In this document: positions 28,381 through 40,054 of the stretch, piece by piece
Position numbering within the stretch: the first letter of the stretch is position 1
Layout of the letters: each line of letters opens with the position of its first letter
The notes under the pieces: generated by a model
What the model was told of the DNA's origin: nothing
The model's input: the letters and a program-made list of their open reading frames with translations, nothing else
The model's database searches: none
Program-made: the position numbers and the translations under genes
Source of the DNA: Artemisia argyi
Taxonomy: Eukaryota > Streptophyta > Magnoliopsida > Asterales > Asteraceae
Assembly: GCA_030686995.1 (NCBI GenBank)
Contig: CM060694.1
Location: 94,083,844 to 94,147,843 of the forward strand
Length of the DNA stretch: 64,000 bases
Direction: 5' to 3'

Positions 28381-31179
28381 AGTGAAGCAAGGAGCAGAGG
28401 AGAAAGGCAATTAGTGTAGCCTTAGTGTAATGTAGTCGTAGTTAGTGTAACTTTCATTTTCCTTTGTAATTTTCAATTCAATTAGTGAAACTCAGTTTAT
28501 TTTATGTGTTGTAAACTTTATTTGATCATTAATTAAAGTTTTATTAGTTAAATTGAGATTTGGCATATTTGAGCAAATTTGACAAATTTGCTTATAGTAT
28601 GTTAGACATTGTTAAAACCTGACCTTTCCAGTTTATTTAAGTCCAACTACAAGTTTTATTAAGTGTCTGAGTTGTGTTAATTAGTTTAAATCATATTTAC
28701 AATAATTATCAAAATTCCAAAGAAAATAAATAGAAAATTAGTGTTCAAGGAAGCAAGATGAAAAGGAGCTTGGGAGATTCTGACTTTTATTGGTTTTAGA
28801 ACTCATGGGAGTGTTAGGTTACTGATTTTGGTTCTTGTTCACCCACTGAGCACACTGTGGAAGAAACTTGTAAGATTTCTCATGTTTTCATGTTTTCATT
28901 TGTAACCTGTCATATTAAGTTATTGTTCCTAGTAATTGTTCAAATTTGATTTGGTAGTGATAACTAGTGAATATTTCAGCTTAAGTCTCAGTTTCATGTA
29001 ATAGATATGGTAGAAGCTTTGTAAATCTCCAATCAGTGTCCATTAAGGGGTGTTTGGATTTGCAGTTTGCTATGAGTTCAAAGTTGTGCTTGTTGTTGTT
29101 TTTAGCTGTAGTGACTCACATTAGGGTAGTGTAGCATAGTTAAGTCAATAAACACAAGTATTTCATGCTAAAAGTCAAAATGATCCATTGATCATCTTAA
29201 ACAGTCCACTGTTAGGATCTAGAAGCTCAATTTGCACCATTTCAATTCTATACTAGTTAATGCAGCCTAGAGTAGCTTTGTTTTGTTATAATATATCCAT
29301 ATCAGTCCATTAGATCCAATAGAAATCAACTAAAGTCAAAAGTATCAAGTTTTAGAAAAAAGTCAAAGTTGCATTTTCAGATTTTTCCAAAAGTTTGAGA
29401 AATTGTTTTGATTTTTATGTTTGCTTTCTAGATGTAAAATTTGTTTCTTTTAACTGCCTACCAGCTCATCTTTCATGTCCCATAATTTTTAGAATTTTGT
29501 AATTTTTCTTGTGGCCCCCACTTGTGCCTAAACACACTTGCAGGGCACACAGCTGCCCTGTGCAGCAGCTCAGCCCCCCAACACCACCACTTTGTGGTGG
29601 TTTTCCTACCACCTCAGTGGTCCCCAGCCCTCAAACCTAGTTCCATAGAACCCCCCTCCTACCATAGATCTTAGATTGACCCCTTGTTTGACCTGTGCCT
29701 CAGTGGACCCCATCTAAATTGGACCCTCAACTTTGTCCCCAAATCTGTCTCAGTCCACAATAAGCTAGTGCTTATTGTGGCTTATTGGCTTATCTTGAGG
29801 TCCCAAAGTGGTTTTTCCAGCTTAATTAAGTTCAAATAACTTATTTGTATCAGACTTATCCAAGGTGGGCCCCACATAAGCTCTTTTGAGCTTATTTCCA
29901 TTTTCAGTCAACAATAGTCAACTGTTGAGGTTTTAGCTTTAATTTTAGCTTATTTTAAGTTTACAAAAAGTTTGTTTTTACAAAAAGTGTTTGTTTTTAA
30001 GTATTTAGTAGTTCTGTAAAAGAAAAATCCAAAAAAATCCAAGTTAAATTAAGTGATAGTTTCTATTTAATTCAAGTTAATTTTAATTTTCATTTTTATA
30101 TTTTAATTAAGTCACTAGTGTTTTTATATTTTTATTAAATACTTCATATAGTAAAGTAATTTTGATAATTTTTTCAGATTTTTATTTTGTCATTTAGTGT
30201 TAATTAGATTTAATTTTAATTTTCTTTATTATTAATTAATATCAAGTATTAAATAGCTTAATTAGTTTTTATAAAGTAAAATCTAGTTTTTATAATTTTC
30301 CTAGTTTTAATATAGTATATTAGACTTTTAGAAAATAAATTTTGAGATTCTACTATTCATTTTATATTTTTCTTATTTTAATTGTTTAAATTAGTATTAA
30401 GTTAATTAAAAGGTAAATAATTATTAGTTTAATCTTAAAACTTAATTTTTAGAGTTTTTATAATTTTTTAGGATTCCTGTAATGGTTAAGTAATTTTATA
30501 AATTTTATCTTAATTTTCCAAGTTAATTTAGTATTAATATAAATTAAAAGTAGTTTAATTAGTTAAATTAAGTTAAATAGTTTTTAATTAATAACAAAAC
30601 CACAAAAAGACAAAAATATTATTTTTAATTTTTTATACTTTCTTCTAGTTCTAATTTAGGTTTAGAAAATATTTTTGTTAATTTTTAGTATAATTTAAAT
30701 TATTTGTCATTTTTAGTTTATTTAAATTAGGTTTTAATTTAGATTTTAAATAGTTTAATTAATTAAATAATAGTTTAATATTATTTTAATCACTTTTATA
30801 ATTTCTTTTTCATTTTTAATTTTAAGTTTGAAAAAGTGTCAAAAGCACCCCCTGTAGTTTGATAATTACCAAAATCCCACTTTTCCAGTCCGATACGTGA
30901 TCTTAATTGTGAATTTGTGCATATAGCTGGTATCTGATTATTGTGAATATTATATCTGTTTGCCAATACCAAAATAACAGTAGCAATACCAATCCCACAT
31001 CATCTGGCTACTGTCCTCAGTGCCACTTTCTCATAAACGATTCTCAAAAGCACCATTGCAATCTCGCTAGGACTTTAACGACCCGGGAAAACACTACACT
31101 ATCACCGGAGTATTGATTCTAGGCTGTCTTTGACTTATTGACCTTGGTCAATAATAATCTGACGGTTCAGGCACAATCA

Positions 31180-31857
31180 AAATTTGGCGCCGCTGCCGGG
31201 GAGGTTGTTGCGTGTTTTAAAATCGTTTTAAGTTTAGTGGTTTTCAAAACCCTCCCTGTAAAAAGTTTTTGTAAAAACATAATCATATCAGAAAAAACGT
31301 TCATTAACACTTCTCCTGAAGTGTTGAAAAACACAAAAAAAAATTAATTAAAAACAATCAAAAACAAACTGTGAAGTTAAATTACTTCGTGTTCTTTAAG
31401 ATTACAACCTGAAACAGTTGGTTTAAGGTAAGTTCTGACACTAAATTGCGAACTGAAGAGGAATCCATTCTTTCCTCCCGCCAGCCTGCGAGTAATCTTA
31501 AAGGGACGATTTCGGTTAACGAATCAGTTCCAAAAATATTTCCCAAGTTTTCTGCACACACACCCATAAGCCTAAATCAGTTTTTCAAATTAATTAATAA
31601 CCCATAATAAGTTCCCAAACTTAAGATTAAAACTTGCCTTTATATCTCTGTGAGTGGTGTACCTTTTTCAAAGAAGCCATTCACTTGTGATTTCTGATTT
31701 AAGTTCACTGTGGTTTTGCCTCAAATTTGTTTTGAAAAATTGTTTTTGGTGCATGTGCACTAAACATGTTTCTCGAAAATACCAAAAATATTCACCTTTA
31801 CCCTCTCACCTTTTTGATTCTCCATTTCTCACCCTCTAAAACCTTTTGATTCTTTCT
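31180..31857 (+). other. Gypsy B PBS and leader
   Basis: The PBS TGGCGCCGCTGCCGGGGA (31185-31202, tRNA-Asp type) is followed by about 650 bp without a convincing gene. Confidence 0.75.
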
Positions 31858-33711
31858 ATGTCTCATCCACACTTTCTGATTTGCCAGTGGTGTGGTAATC
31901 CTTATAATGGTGGCAATTGCCCCAGTTGTGGCATGGTAGAGTCAGGAAACGGGTCTGTCTATAACCAGAATCCCTATTCCTACCATGACACAACTGATTC
32001 ATTCCATCAGTTACCACACCATGAGACTCAGCAGTTTTACTGTTGTGAGTACTGTGGTGGTTCACATTACAGTTCTGATTGTCAATCGGGCAACACGCTT
32101 GTCTATGAGCAGTTTCCTGATAACAATTATGACTCTAGCACATACGACTCACAGCCACATCAGTTTTACTGTTGTGATTACTGTGGCGGTCCACACTTTA
32201 GCTCTGATTGTCAAACGAGGAATCCATTTCCTTGTAACAATTATGACTCTTCGTATCAAGACCAACCTCCACAGTGTCAAACTATCCAAGCAACTCCTCA
32301 AATCCAGCAAGACTTTTTAGAAGTTCTTGAGAAATTTAAAGAACTTAAGGAGGAGTTAGCTAATATTTCACTCCGCCAAACTCCAAGTTCTTCTTGTGCA
32401 TATTGTGGGGGTCCTCATAGTGATTTTCAATGTCAACCTTTCGGTTTTGACACATCCACATCCCCACAATTTCCTTTCATTCCAAATTCTCGTGGGAAAA
32501 CTATGGCAGAATTACTTGCTGAAGAACGAGAATCTAGAAAAAGCATGGAAGAATTATTGGCTGAGCAACGAGCAGCTAAATTTCGTGCTAACATTCGCAA
32601 TACTGCTCTATTTGATGACTATGATGACAGTGATGATGAAGATAACATTGTTATTATTCAAAAAGATTCATCAAAGTCATCAGTTGATATCCCAACAGTT
32701 TAGATTCCATCTCAAACAACTGCTATCACACCCGAGGTTCCCACTCACTCTTTGATCATGGGGGACGAGCATCTTGACACTGTTCCTGAAAGGGAATCGG
32801 ACGAATTCATAAAGTCTAGTGTTGAGAACCTTGTTCCAATCCCGAGAGAGTCACAGGGAACTTTGGATGATATGTGTGATATTCCTTCCCCCATTGAGTG
32901 TCCTAAAGATCAATTTGAGACTTTCTCAGATTATAGCGATAATTGTATATCTCATGGAGACATTGAGTATATTGAGGCACCACTGCCTCAGTCTGATGTT
33001 GATCCTCTTCTTGAGGAGTTCGCTGATGAACTTGCTCACATCGATCCACTTTCCTTGGAAAGTGATGATGGTCTCCTTGACTTCGAAGCTGATCTGGGAG
33101 AAATTGAAAGTCTCCTTTATCATGATCCGTCACTCACTTCTGATCCCAAAAATCCAATAGAGAATATTGATCACTTTGTTCCCGAAGCATTCAATACTAC
33201 TCTCACCAATCCTCTATTTGAATTCGAATCTGAATTCACTTTGATTTCTGATAATCCACTCTTTGATATTCAGAACGAGGATTGTGATGAGTTTATTCCG
33301 GAACATGAGTTCACAGATTCACATCTTGTGAATAATTCTCTTCATGAGGAGTTCTCCGGTGAACTCACTCATCATGTCATGACTCCTCCGGAGTTTGATA
33401 TCCCGGGGGGAGATGCACTCAATCATGAGAAGTTGCAAATTCCCACCCACCCTCCCGGGATGTTCTCGAGCTTACCCTTTGAAATCCAAAATCAGGCTAA
33501 TGAGCCTGCCTTCGAGGAAGATGATCTTATCATGATTTTCATCATGGTTTTCTTCCTTTTCTTCACCTATAAGGTGACTTCTCCTGTTCTTCACTCCTTT
33601 GGGAGTGAGGACACCATATTTGATCCCGGCATTTTCATTATCTTGAGCAGGGACTATGTCTCATCGGTGTGGAACTTTCACGTGCTTCAAATGTTTATCC
33701 AAACATCTTGA
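31858..33711 (+). pseudogene. Gypsy B polyprotein: multi-zinc-knuckle, acidic and membrane segments, amber-interrupted
   Basis: One reading frame of about 617 codons with a single in-frame TAG at 32701-32703. I start it at MSHPHFLICQWCGNPY (31858). The first part holds CQWCGNPYNGGNCPSC and three variant knuckles CEYCGGSHYSSDC, CDYCGGPHFSSDC and CAYCGGPHSDFQC (CX2CX3HX4C, the form seen in Athila gag), separated by Tyr/Asp/Gln-rich linkers. Then follow a charged helix (KTMAELLAEERESRKSMEEL) and an acidic stretch. After the TAG the second part (to 33711) is very acidic and repetitive (LLEEFADELAHIDPLSLESD, FEFESEFTLISDNPLFD). It ends with a hydrophobic segment MIFIMVFFLFFTYKV, a likely membrane span, and SFGSEDTIFDPG. 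No capsid, protease or polymerase domain. Possibly an RNA-binding Gag substitute fused to a membrane-associated tail; function unknown. The TAG is a point lesion or a readthrough site. Confidence 0.7.
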
Positions 33712-34538
33712 ATGAAAGTTCTTCCACATCATGCTTCCCCAAGGACAAATGAATTCGGGTTCGAGTCAAGCTAGCGACTCGGTAAAGAAAAACAGTAGCA
33801 TGCTTATAGGGTTTTCACCCTAAGTGTGGGGGAATCCCCCATGCTATGATTACAAAAGTGAAAAACAAAATTGTGTTTCCACATTTAGCTTGTTATGTTC
33901 TCCTTTTATGTTCCAAGAGTCGGCATAATAGCCGGGACTTTGAATATTGAGGACAATATTCATGCTTAGTGTGGGGGGGTATTCGCTATTCTAGCGAATT
34001 TTATCATATTTTACTATCTTATACCCCCGTTTTTGACCAAAAATTTTCAAAATTTTTCACTAAAGCTCAAAATTTTTTGTGGTAATCAGTCCGCCAAAGT
34101 CTAAATGACAAATGGATTGGCTAGTCCAGGAGCAAACGGCTCTTGGTAAAGACATCTCAAATCCGTTGATGGCTGGCAGTTTGCCAAAAATTGTATGGTT
34201 CCTCAGCTCCCCCGCATCCTCATAAGCAAATGAGCTGGCTAGCCCGCAAGATTATGGCTTGTGGTAAAGGCCGTGGAAAATCCATAATTGGTAATCAGCT
34301 CACCAAGATGTTGACTATTCCATCAAGAGTTGGCTAGTCCAGAAGCAAACGGCTTTTGGTAAAGACTAATCAAATCCGTTGACAGCTGGTGGTTTGCTCA
34401 AAATCACACGGTTATCAGGTGTGCCACAGTTCTTACACCTGGCTACTCCAGAAGTGATGGCTTTTGGTAAAGAGTTTAAAATCCATTAGTTTTTCTCAAA
34501 AGATTGCTAGGGACTAGCAATAGTTTAGTGTGGGGGAT
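33712..34538 (+). other. Gypsy B 3' non-coding region and PPT
   Basis: It contains the internal purine block TTGAGGACAATATTCATGCT then TAGTGTGGGGGGG (33948-33979), a four-unit array (34085-34500) and the terminal PPT TTTAGTGTGGGGGAT (34524-34538) directly before the 3' LTR. Confidence 0.75.
34085..34500. repeat. Four-unit array of about 110 bp in gypsy B 3' region
   Basis: Each unit has GGCTAGTCCAGAAGCAAACG followed by GCTTTTGGTAAAGA and AAATCCGTTGA or AAAATCC (units near 34119, 34231, 34332, 34441). The same array, on the other strand, lies in C (45215-45650) and D (58075-58460). Alternating units are more alike, which suggests duplication of a pair. Confidence 0.8.
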
Positions 34539-37500
34539 TGATGAGTGTGTAAATACTCATCATTTTATACCAATCTGAGCTGCCAAAACATACAAAAACA
34601 CCCAAATATGTATCGAAATACTTAAAATATCTTAGAGGTGTGTTTTATATGTTTCAAACACAAAATATGCAAAAACAAATGAAAAACGTACAAAGTTTGC
34701 ATAATTGGCAGTTTCAGTCCCTCAAGTTTCATAAATTTGCAAAACTAGTCCCTGGTAAATCAAAACTTGTACAAATGTCATAAAAGGTCCTTGGGATTCA
34801 TAAGTTGTAAGAAATAGTCCTTTAAAGTTTAAAATCACATATTTACAACTTTGGTCCCTCAACTTTGAAAACTGTCAAAAATAGTCCCTAAGGTTTTGAA
34901 AAATGGAAAATGTGAAAAATAAACCTTATACTACTCTAAAATGACAAAATTGGTCCTTATGATAACTTTTGAGAAGTTACAAATCAAACCCTTCAAAAAT
35001 CAGAAAATTACAAGAATGGTCCCTGGAATTTGGAAAATTGACAGAAAAGGTCCTCGGATATAAAATAAAGGGAAATTATCAAAAGTAGCCTTGTACTATT
35101 CATAAATGACAAATATGGCCCTTTGATAACTATGGGAAAATCACATTTTCAGTCCCTATAGTTTTCCCAAATTACAACTTTAGTCCTTGTGATTTATTTT
35201 AAATTCCAAAAACCAAACGGATCCCAAATAAAACTAAAACCAAAACATCCCCACTAACCTAAGCCCACCCAAGCCCAGTTACCAAATGGCCCAGTCCATA
35301 CCTTTGGTTGACCCGGTCAAACCCCCAAACAAAACCACCCCCGTCACTTTCCCTCCCCTGCAAAACCACAAACCAAATACCACCCTCTTCCCCTGGTATC
35401 TCCCCACCACTTGCATCCTCTCCCATCCACCACTTGCCTCCTACTCCACCTCACCCTACCCTCTGTCATCCCCACAACAAACCCACCCTTTGGTATTACC
35501 CTAGTAAGTGACACCTAGCAAACCTACACCCTGCCACCACCCCTCTACCCTGCAAACTCAATTCAACACTCCAACTCAACCTCCTTTTCCCACCATCTCA
35601 CCCAATTGTCCAAACCCACCTCCAAATCCACCAATAAAAACTTCACAGACCCAATTGCTTAAAAAAGCTTTTCCCGCCAAACATGGAAACAGAGCTGAGA
35701 TGATCAAAAAGTCAAGCAACATGGTGGGATTTGACAAGTGGGACCCAGAAAGCTCAAATGATGTATAAAAGTGAAGCAAGGAGCAGAGGAGAAAGGCAAT
35801 TAGTGTAGCCTTAGTGTAATGTAGTCGTAGTTAGTGTAACTTTCATTTTCCTTTGTAATTTTCAATTCAATTAGTGAAACTCAGTTTATTTTATGTGTTG
35901 TAAACTTTATTTGATCATTAATTAAAGTTTTATTAGTTAAATTGAGATTTGGCATATTTGAGCAAATTTGACAAATTTGCTTATAGTATGTTAGACATTG
36001 TTAAAACCTGACCTTTCCAGTTTATTTAAGTCCAACTACAAGTTTTATTAAGTGTCTGAGTTGTGTTAATTAGTTTAAATCATATTTACAATAATTATCA
36101 AAATTCCAAAGAAAATAAATAGAAAATTAGTGTTCAAGGAAGCAAGATGAAAAGGAGCTTGGGAGATTCTGACTTTTATTGGTTTTAGAACTCATGGGAG
36201 TGTTAGGTTACTGATTTTGGTTCTTGTTCACCCACTGAGCACACTGTGGAAGAAACTTGTAAGATTTCTCATGTTTTCATGTTTTCATTTGTAACCTGTC
36301 ATATTAAGTTATTGTTCCTAGTAATTGTTCAAATTTGATTTGGTAGTGATAACTAGTGAATATTTCAGCTTAAGTCTCAGTTTCATGTAATAGATATGGT
36401 AGAAGCTTTGTAAATCTCCAATCAGTGTCCATTAAGGGGTGTTTGGATTTGCAGTTTGCTATGAGTTCAAAGTTGTGCTTGTTGTTGTTTTTAGCTGTAG
36501 TGACTCACATTAGGGTAGTGTAGCATAGTTAAGTCAATAAACACAAGTATTTCATGATAAAGTCAAAATGATCCATTGATCATCTTAAACAGTCCACTGT
36601 TAGGATCTAGAAGCTCAATTTGCACCATTTCAATTCTATACTAGTTAATGCAGCCTAGAGTAGCTTTGTTTTGTTATAATATATCCATATCAGTCCATTA
36701 GATCCAATAGAAATCAACTAAAGTCAAAAGTATCAAGTTTTAGAAAAAAGTCAAAGTTGCATTTTCAGATTTTTCCAAAAGTTTGAGAAATTATTTTGAT
36801 TTTTGTGTTTGCTTTCTAGATGTAAAATTTGTTTCTTTTAACTGCCTACCAGCTCATCTTTCATGTCCCATAATTTTTTGAATTTTGTAATTTTTCTTGT
36901 GGCCCCCACTTGTGCCTAAACACATTTGCAGGGCACACAGCTGCCCTGTGCAGCAGCTCAGCCCCCCAACACCACCACTTTGTGGTGGTTTTCCTACCAC
37001 CTCAGTGGTCCCCAGCCCTCAAACCTAGTTCCATAGAACCCCCCTCCTACCATAGATCTTAGATTGACCCCTTGTTTGACCTGTGCCTCAGTGGACCCCA
37101 TCTAAATTGGACCCTCAACTTTGTCCCCAAATCTGTCTCAGTCCACAATAAGCTAGTGCTTATTGTGGCTTATTGGCTTATCTTGAGGTCCCAAAGTGGT
37201 TTTTCCAGCTTAATTAAGTTCAAATAACTTATTTGTATCAGACTTATCCAAGGTGGGCCCCACATAAGCTCTTTTGAGCTTATTTCCATTTTCAGTCAAC
37301 AATAGTCAACTGTTGAGGTTTTAGCTTTAATTTTAGCTTATTTTAAGTTTACAAAAAGTTTGTTTTTACAAAAAGTGTTTGTTTTTATGTATTTAATAGT
37401 TCTGTAAAAGAAAAATCCAAAAAAATCCAAGTTAAATTAAGTGATAGTTTCTATTTAATTCAAGTTAATTTTAATTTTAATTTTTATATTTTAATTAAGT

Positions 37501-38566
37501 CACTAGTGTTTTTATATTTTTATTAAATACTTCATATAGTAAAGTAATTTTGATAATTTTTTCAGATTTTTATTTTGTCATTTAGTGTTAATTAGATTTA
37601 ATTTTAATTTTCTTTATTATTAATTAATATCAAGTATTAAATAGCTTAATTAGTTTTTATAAAGTAAAATCTAGTTTTTATAATTTTCCTAGTTTTAATA
37701 TAGTATATTAGACTTTTAGAAAATAAATTTTGAGATTCTACTATTCATTTTATATTTTTCTTATTTTAATTGTTTAAATTAGTATTAAGTTAATTAAAAG
37801 GTAAATAATTATTAGTTTAATCTTAAAACTTAATTTTTAGAGTTTTTATAATTTTTTAGGATTCCTGTAATGGTTAAGTAATTTTATAAATTTTATCTTA
37901 ATTTTCCAAGTTAATTTAGTATTAATATAAATTAAAAGTAGTTTAATTAGTTAAATTAAGTTAAATAGTTTTTAATTAATAACAAAACCACAAAAAGACA
38001 AAAATATTATTTTTAATTTTTTATACTTTCTTCTAGTTCTAATTTAGGTTTAGAAAATATTTTTGTTAATTTTTAGTATAATTTAAATCATTTGTCATTT
38101 TTAGTTTATTTAAATTAGGTTTTAATTTAGATTTTAAATAGTTTAATTAATTAAATAATAGTTTAATATTATTTTAATCACTTTTATAATTTCTTTTTCA
38201 TTTTTAATTTTAAGTTTGAAAAAGTGTCAAAAGCACCCCCTGTAGTTTGATAATTACCAAAATCCCACTTTTCCAGTCCGATACGTGATCTTAATTGTGA
38301 ATTTGTGCATATAGCTGGTATCTGATTATTGTGAATATTATATCTGTTTGCCAATACCAAAATAACAGTAGCAATACCAATCCCACATCATCTGGCTACT
38401 GTCCTCAGTGCCACTTTCTCATAAACGATTCCAAAAGCACCATTTCAATCTCGTCGGGACTTTAACGACCCGGGAATACACTATACTATCACCGGAGTAT
38501 TGATTCTAGGTTGTCTTTGACTTGTTGACCTTGGTCAATAATAATTAGACGGTTCTGAATCAATCA
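34539..38566 (+). repeat. Gypsy B 3' LTR (4,028 bp)
   Basis: Near-identical to 27150-31179; ends CTGAATCAATCA. Most differences are point changes, with several clustered in the last 130 bp. Confidence 0.94.
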
Positions 38567-38963
38567 GGGAGATTGTTGATATAAATAATGCGTAAAAATG
38601 TTATTATTATTTCTCGATATCCCTATGTTTTGACGATCACAAAATGTAAAATAATTAAACGTAAAATCATTACGTAAACAAGTATTTAGTGACAAAATAT
38701 CATTACATCCAACTAAATCACTTAAGGTATGAATAAACAATTGCCTAATACATTTTTATGATCAAAGGAAGGTTTATTTACTAATTACAAATTATATAAA
38801 ATGGTATAAACATTTTATATATTTCTAAAAACACTTTTGGTAATTAAAAGAAAATGTTTAATTGAAAATAAATATATGAATTCAAATTTTTAACCAAAAT
38901 CAGTTAAATCTACACCAAATAAACTTTCCCCAGAAAAGACAAAAGATTCTGGCCGTTACAGGT

Positions 38964-39010
38964 GGGCGGCCCCCTTAATTTTAAGGGGGCCAGCCATGAT
39001 TTAAGGGGGC
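38964..39010. promoter_or_regulatory. GC-rich palindrome in copia II 3' LTR
   Basis: GGGCGGCCCCCTTAATTTTA then AGGGGGCCAGCC and a second ATTTAAGGGGGC, 28 bp upstream of the TATA box. Confidence 0.65.
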
Positions 39011-39037
39011 ACATGATCCTGTGTCAGAATCTTTTGC

Positions 39038-39047
39038 CTATAAATAC
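39038..39047 (+). promoter_or_regulatory. Copia II 3' LTR TATA box
   Basis: CTATAAATAC; same box as 2637-2646 (minus) in copia I. Confidence 0.7.
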
Positions 39048-39804
39048 TGGTTCAAATCTGTAATTTTTCCTCACCTTTTGCACTAAAACTTTCTGTCCAA
39101 ATCCTCCTAAATCATCCTCCTAAAACCTTTAATCATAAACTTATTAGTTCTTGTTTTCAAGTGATCCATTCTCTCATCATTCAAAGTGCAAGAGAAGAAT
39201 ACTCCTTTATTATCAAATCAAGAAGTATTGAAGATCAGTTGTGTAGTTTGTATATATTTATTGCAAAGTTGTGTAGTGATTGTAATAAGTAGATCTAGGT
39301 GGGTTTGTGAATCTAGTATAGTAGAAGTAGTGGTGTGAAGAAGAAGTAGTGAAGTTGTGTGAAGTAGTGAAGTAGTAGTGGTGTGTACAAGTTGTGAAGA
39401 AGGTGTGTCTAGTCGTGAGATTGGTTCTAGCTACTATTAGAATTCGACATTTAGCTTAGTGTCATAAATTGGTGTAAGAAAAAGTTGTGTAAGGTTTCTT
39501 CGCCACAACGGAGTTTGTTGACATAGTGAAGAAAACTCTCGAGTACGTGACTCGGGGAGTGGAGTAGGGCGAAGAGGTGCTTCGTAGCCGAACCACTATA
39601 AATCCTTGTGTTGTGGTTTGATCTTTCTATCTCTATCTTTTCTTTACTTTCATACTTACATTATAATTGTTTAGTTAGTTAGATTAAATTGTTTACATTG
39701 TGCAAGTGTTGAATTTCACATAAATAAGAATCGAAGTTTTTGAAAACAAAGTTTTTAAAATACTAAATTGACGTAAAACTATTCAACCCCCTTCTAGTTT
39801 TCCA

Positions 39805-40054
39805 CATGTTTCATCAAACATAAAAATGTAAGTTTAGAAGAAAATAAAATTCTTTGATCACTTTGCTAATGATGGTATAAAGTTTGTTGATACCTGAAGT
39901 GACATTGTAGTAGCTACGTAGAAGAAACGAGTTTCCTCGATTAAAAACTTATTAACCGTAACTTTACGTAACATGTCTTTATATTTTGTGATTATTAAAA
40001 CACATGAAGACTGAATAATGCAAATAACGTTTTTGACATTATTTGTATTGGCAG
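39805..40054 (-). repeat. Diverged copia LTR fragment, inverted
   Basis: In reverse complement the right end reads TGCCAATACAAATAATGTCA then AAAACGTTATT, with AATCACAAAATATAAA further on. This matches the first 70-100 bp of the family LTR (TGTTGATATAAATAATGCG). It abuts copia III gag at about 40055. No coding sequence. Confidence 0.5.

Larger units (their letters stand above)
27150..31179 (+). repeat. Gypsy B 5' LTR (4,030 bp)
   Basis: Starts with the inverted repeat TGATGAGT..ACTCATCA (27150-27173) and ends CAGGCACAATCA. TATA box at 28375. Degenerate GTCCCT repeats lie at 27325-27800. The transcribed part (28.4-31.18 kb) is long and very AT-rich (30000-30850). The Pro-rich open frames at 27897-28379 recur in the other LTR and are not genes. 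Confidence 0.93.
27150..38566 (+). mobile_element. Gypsy B: complete non-autonomous Athila-like LTR retrotransposon with 4-kb LTRs
   Basis: An 11,417-bp element flanked by the target-site duplication gggag (27145-27149, 38567-38571). LTRs of 4,030 and 4,028 bp leave an internal region of only 3.36 kb with a tRNA-Asp PBS, one broken polyprotein gene, a four-unit 3' array and a PPT. RT, RNase H, integrase and protease are absent. By eye about 30 differences between the LTRs (under 1 percent) make it young. It shares the LTR terminal hairpin, PPT and 3' array with gypsies C and D, which encode the missing enzymes. Confidence 0.92.
11524..39804 (+). mobile_element. Copia II: non-autonomous copia with accessory ORFs, split by two gypsy insertions
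   Basis: With gypsy A (11718-19731) and gypsy B (27150-38566) set aside, the parts read in order: truncated 5' LTR (11524-11717 plus 19732-20192), PBS, gag pseudogene, AT microsatellites, accessory ORF2 with intron-like leader, accessory ORF3, duplicated PPT, complete 3' LTR (38574-39804). No integrase, RT or RNase H sequence is seen, so the element depends on trans-acting enzymes or lost pol by deletion. The first about 600 bp of the 5' LTR are missing; the chromovirus LTR begins at the break. The two gypsy insertions date later than copia II by nesting. Confidence 0.85.
38574..39804 (+). repeat. Copia II 3' LTR (1,231 bp)
   Basis: Starts TGTTGATATAAATAATGCG and ends TTCTAGTTTTCCACA. It is separated from its own PPT (27134-27149) by gypsy B. 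The GC palindrome is at 38964-39010 and the TATA box at 39038-39047. It is the complete reference copy for the truncated 5' LTR and for the copia I LTR. Confidence 0.92.
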
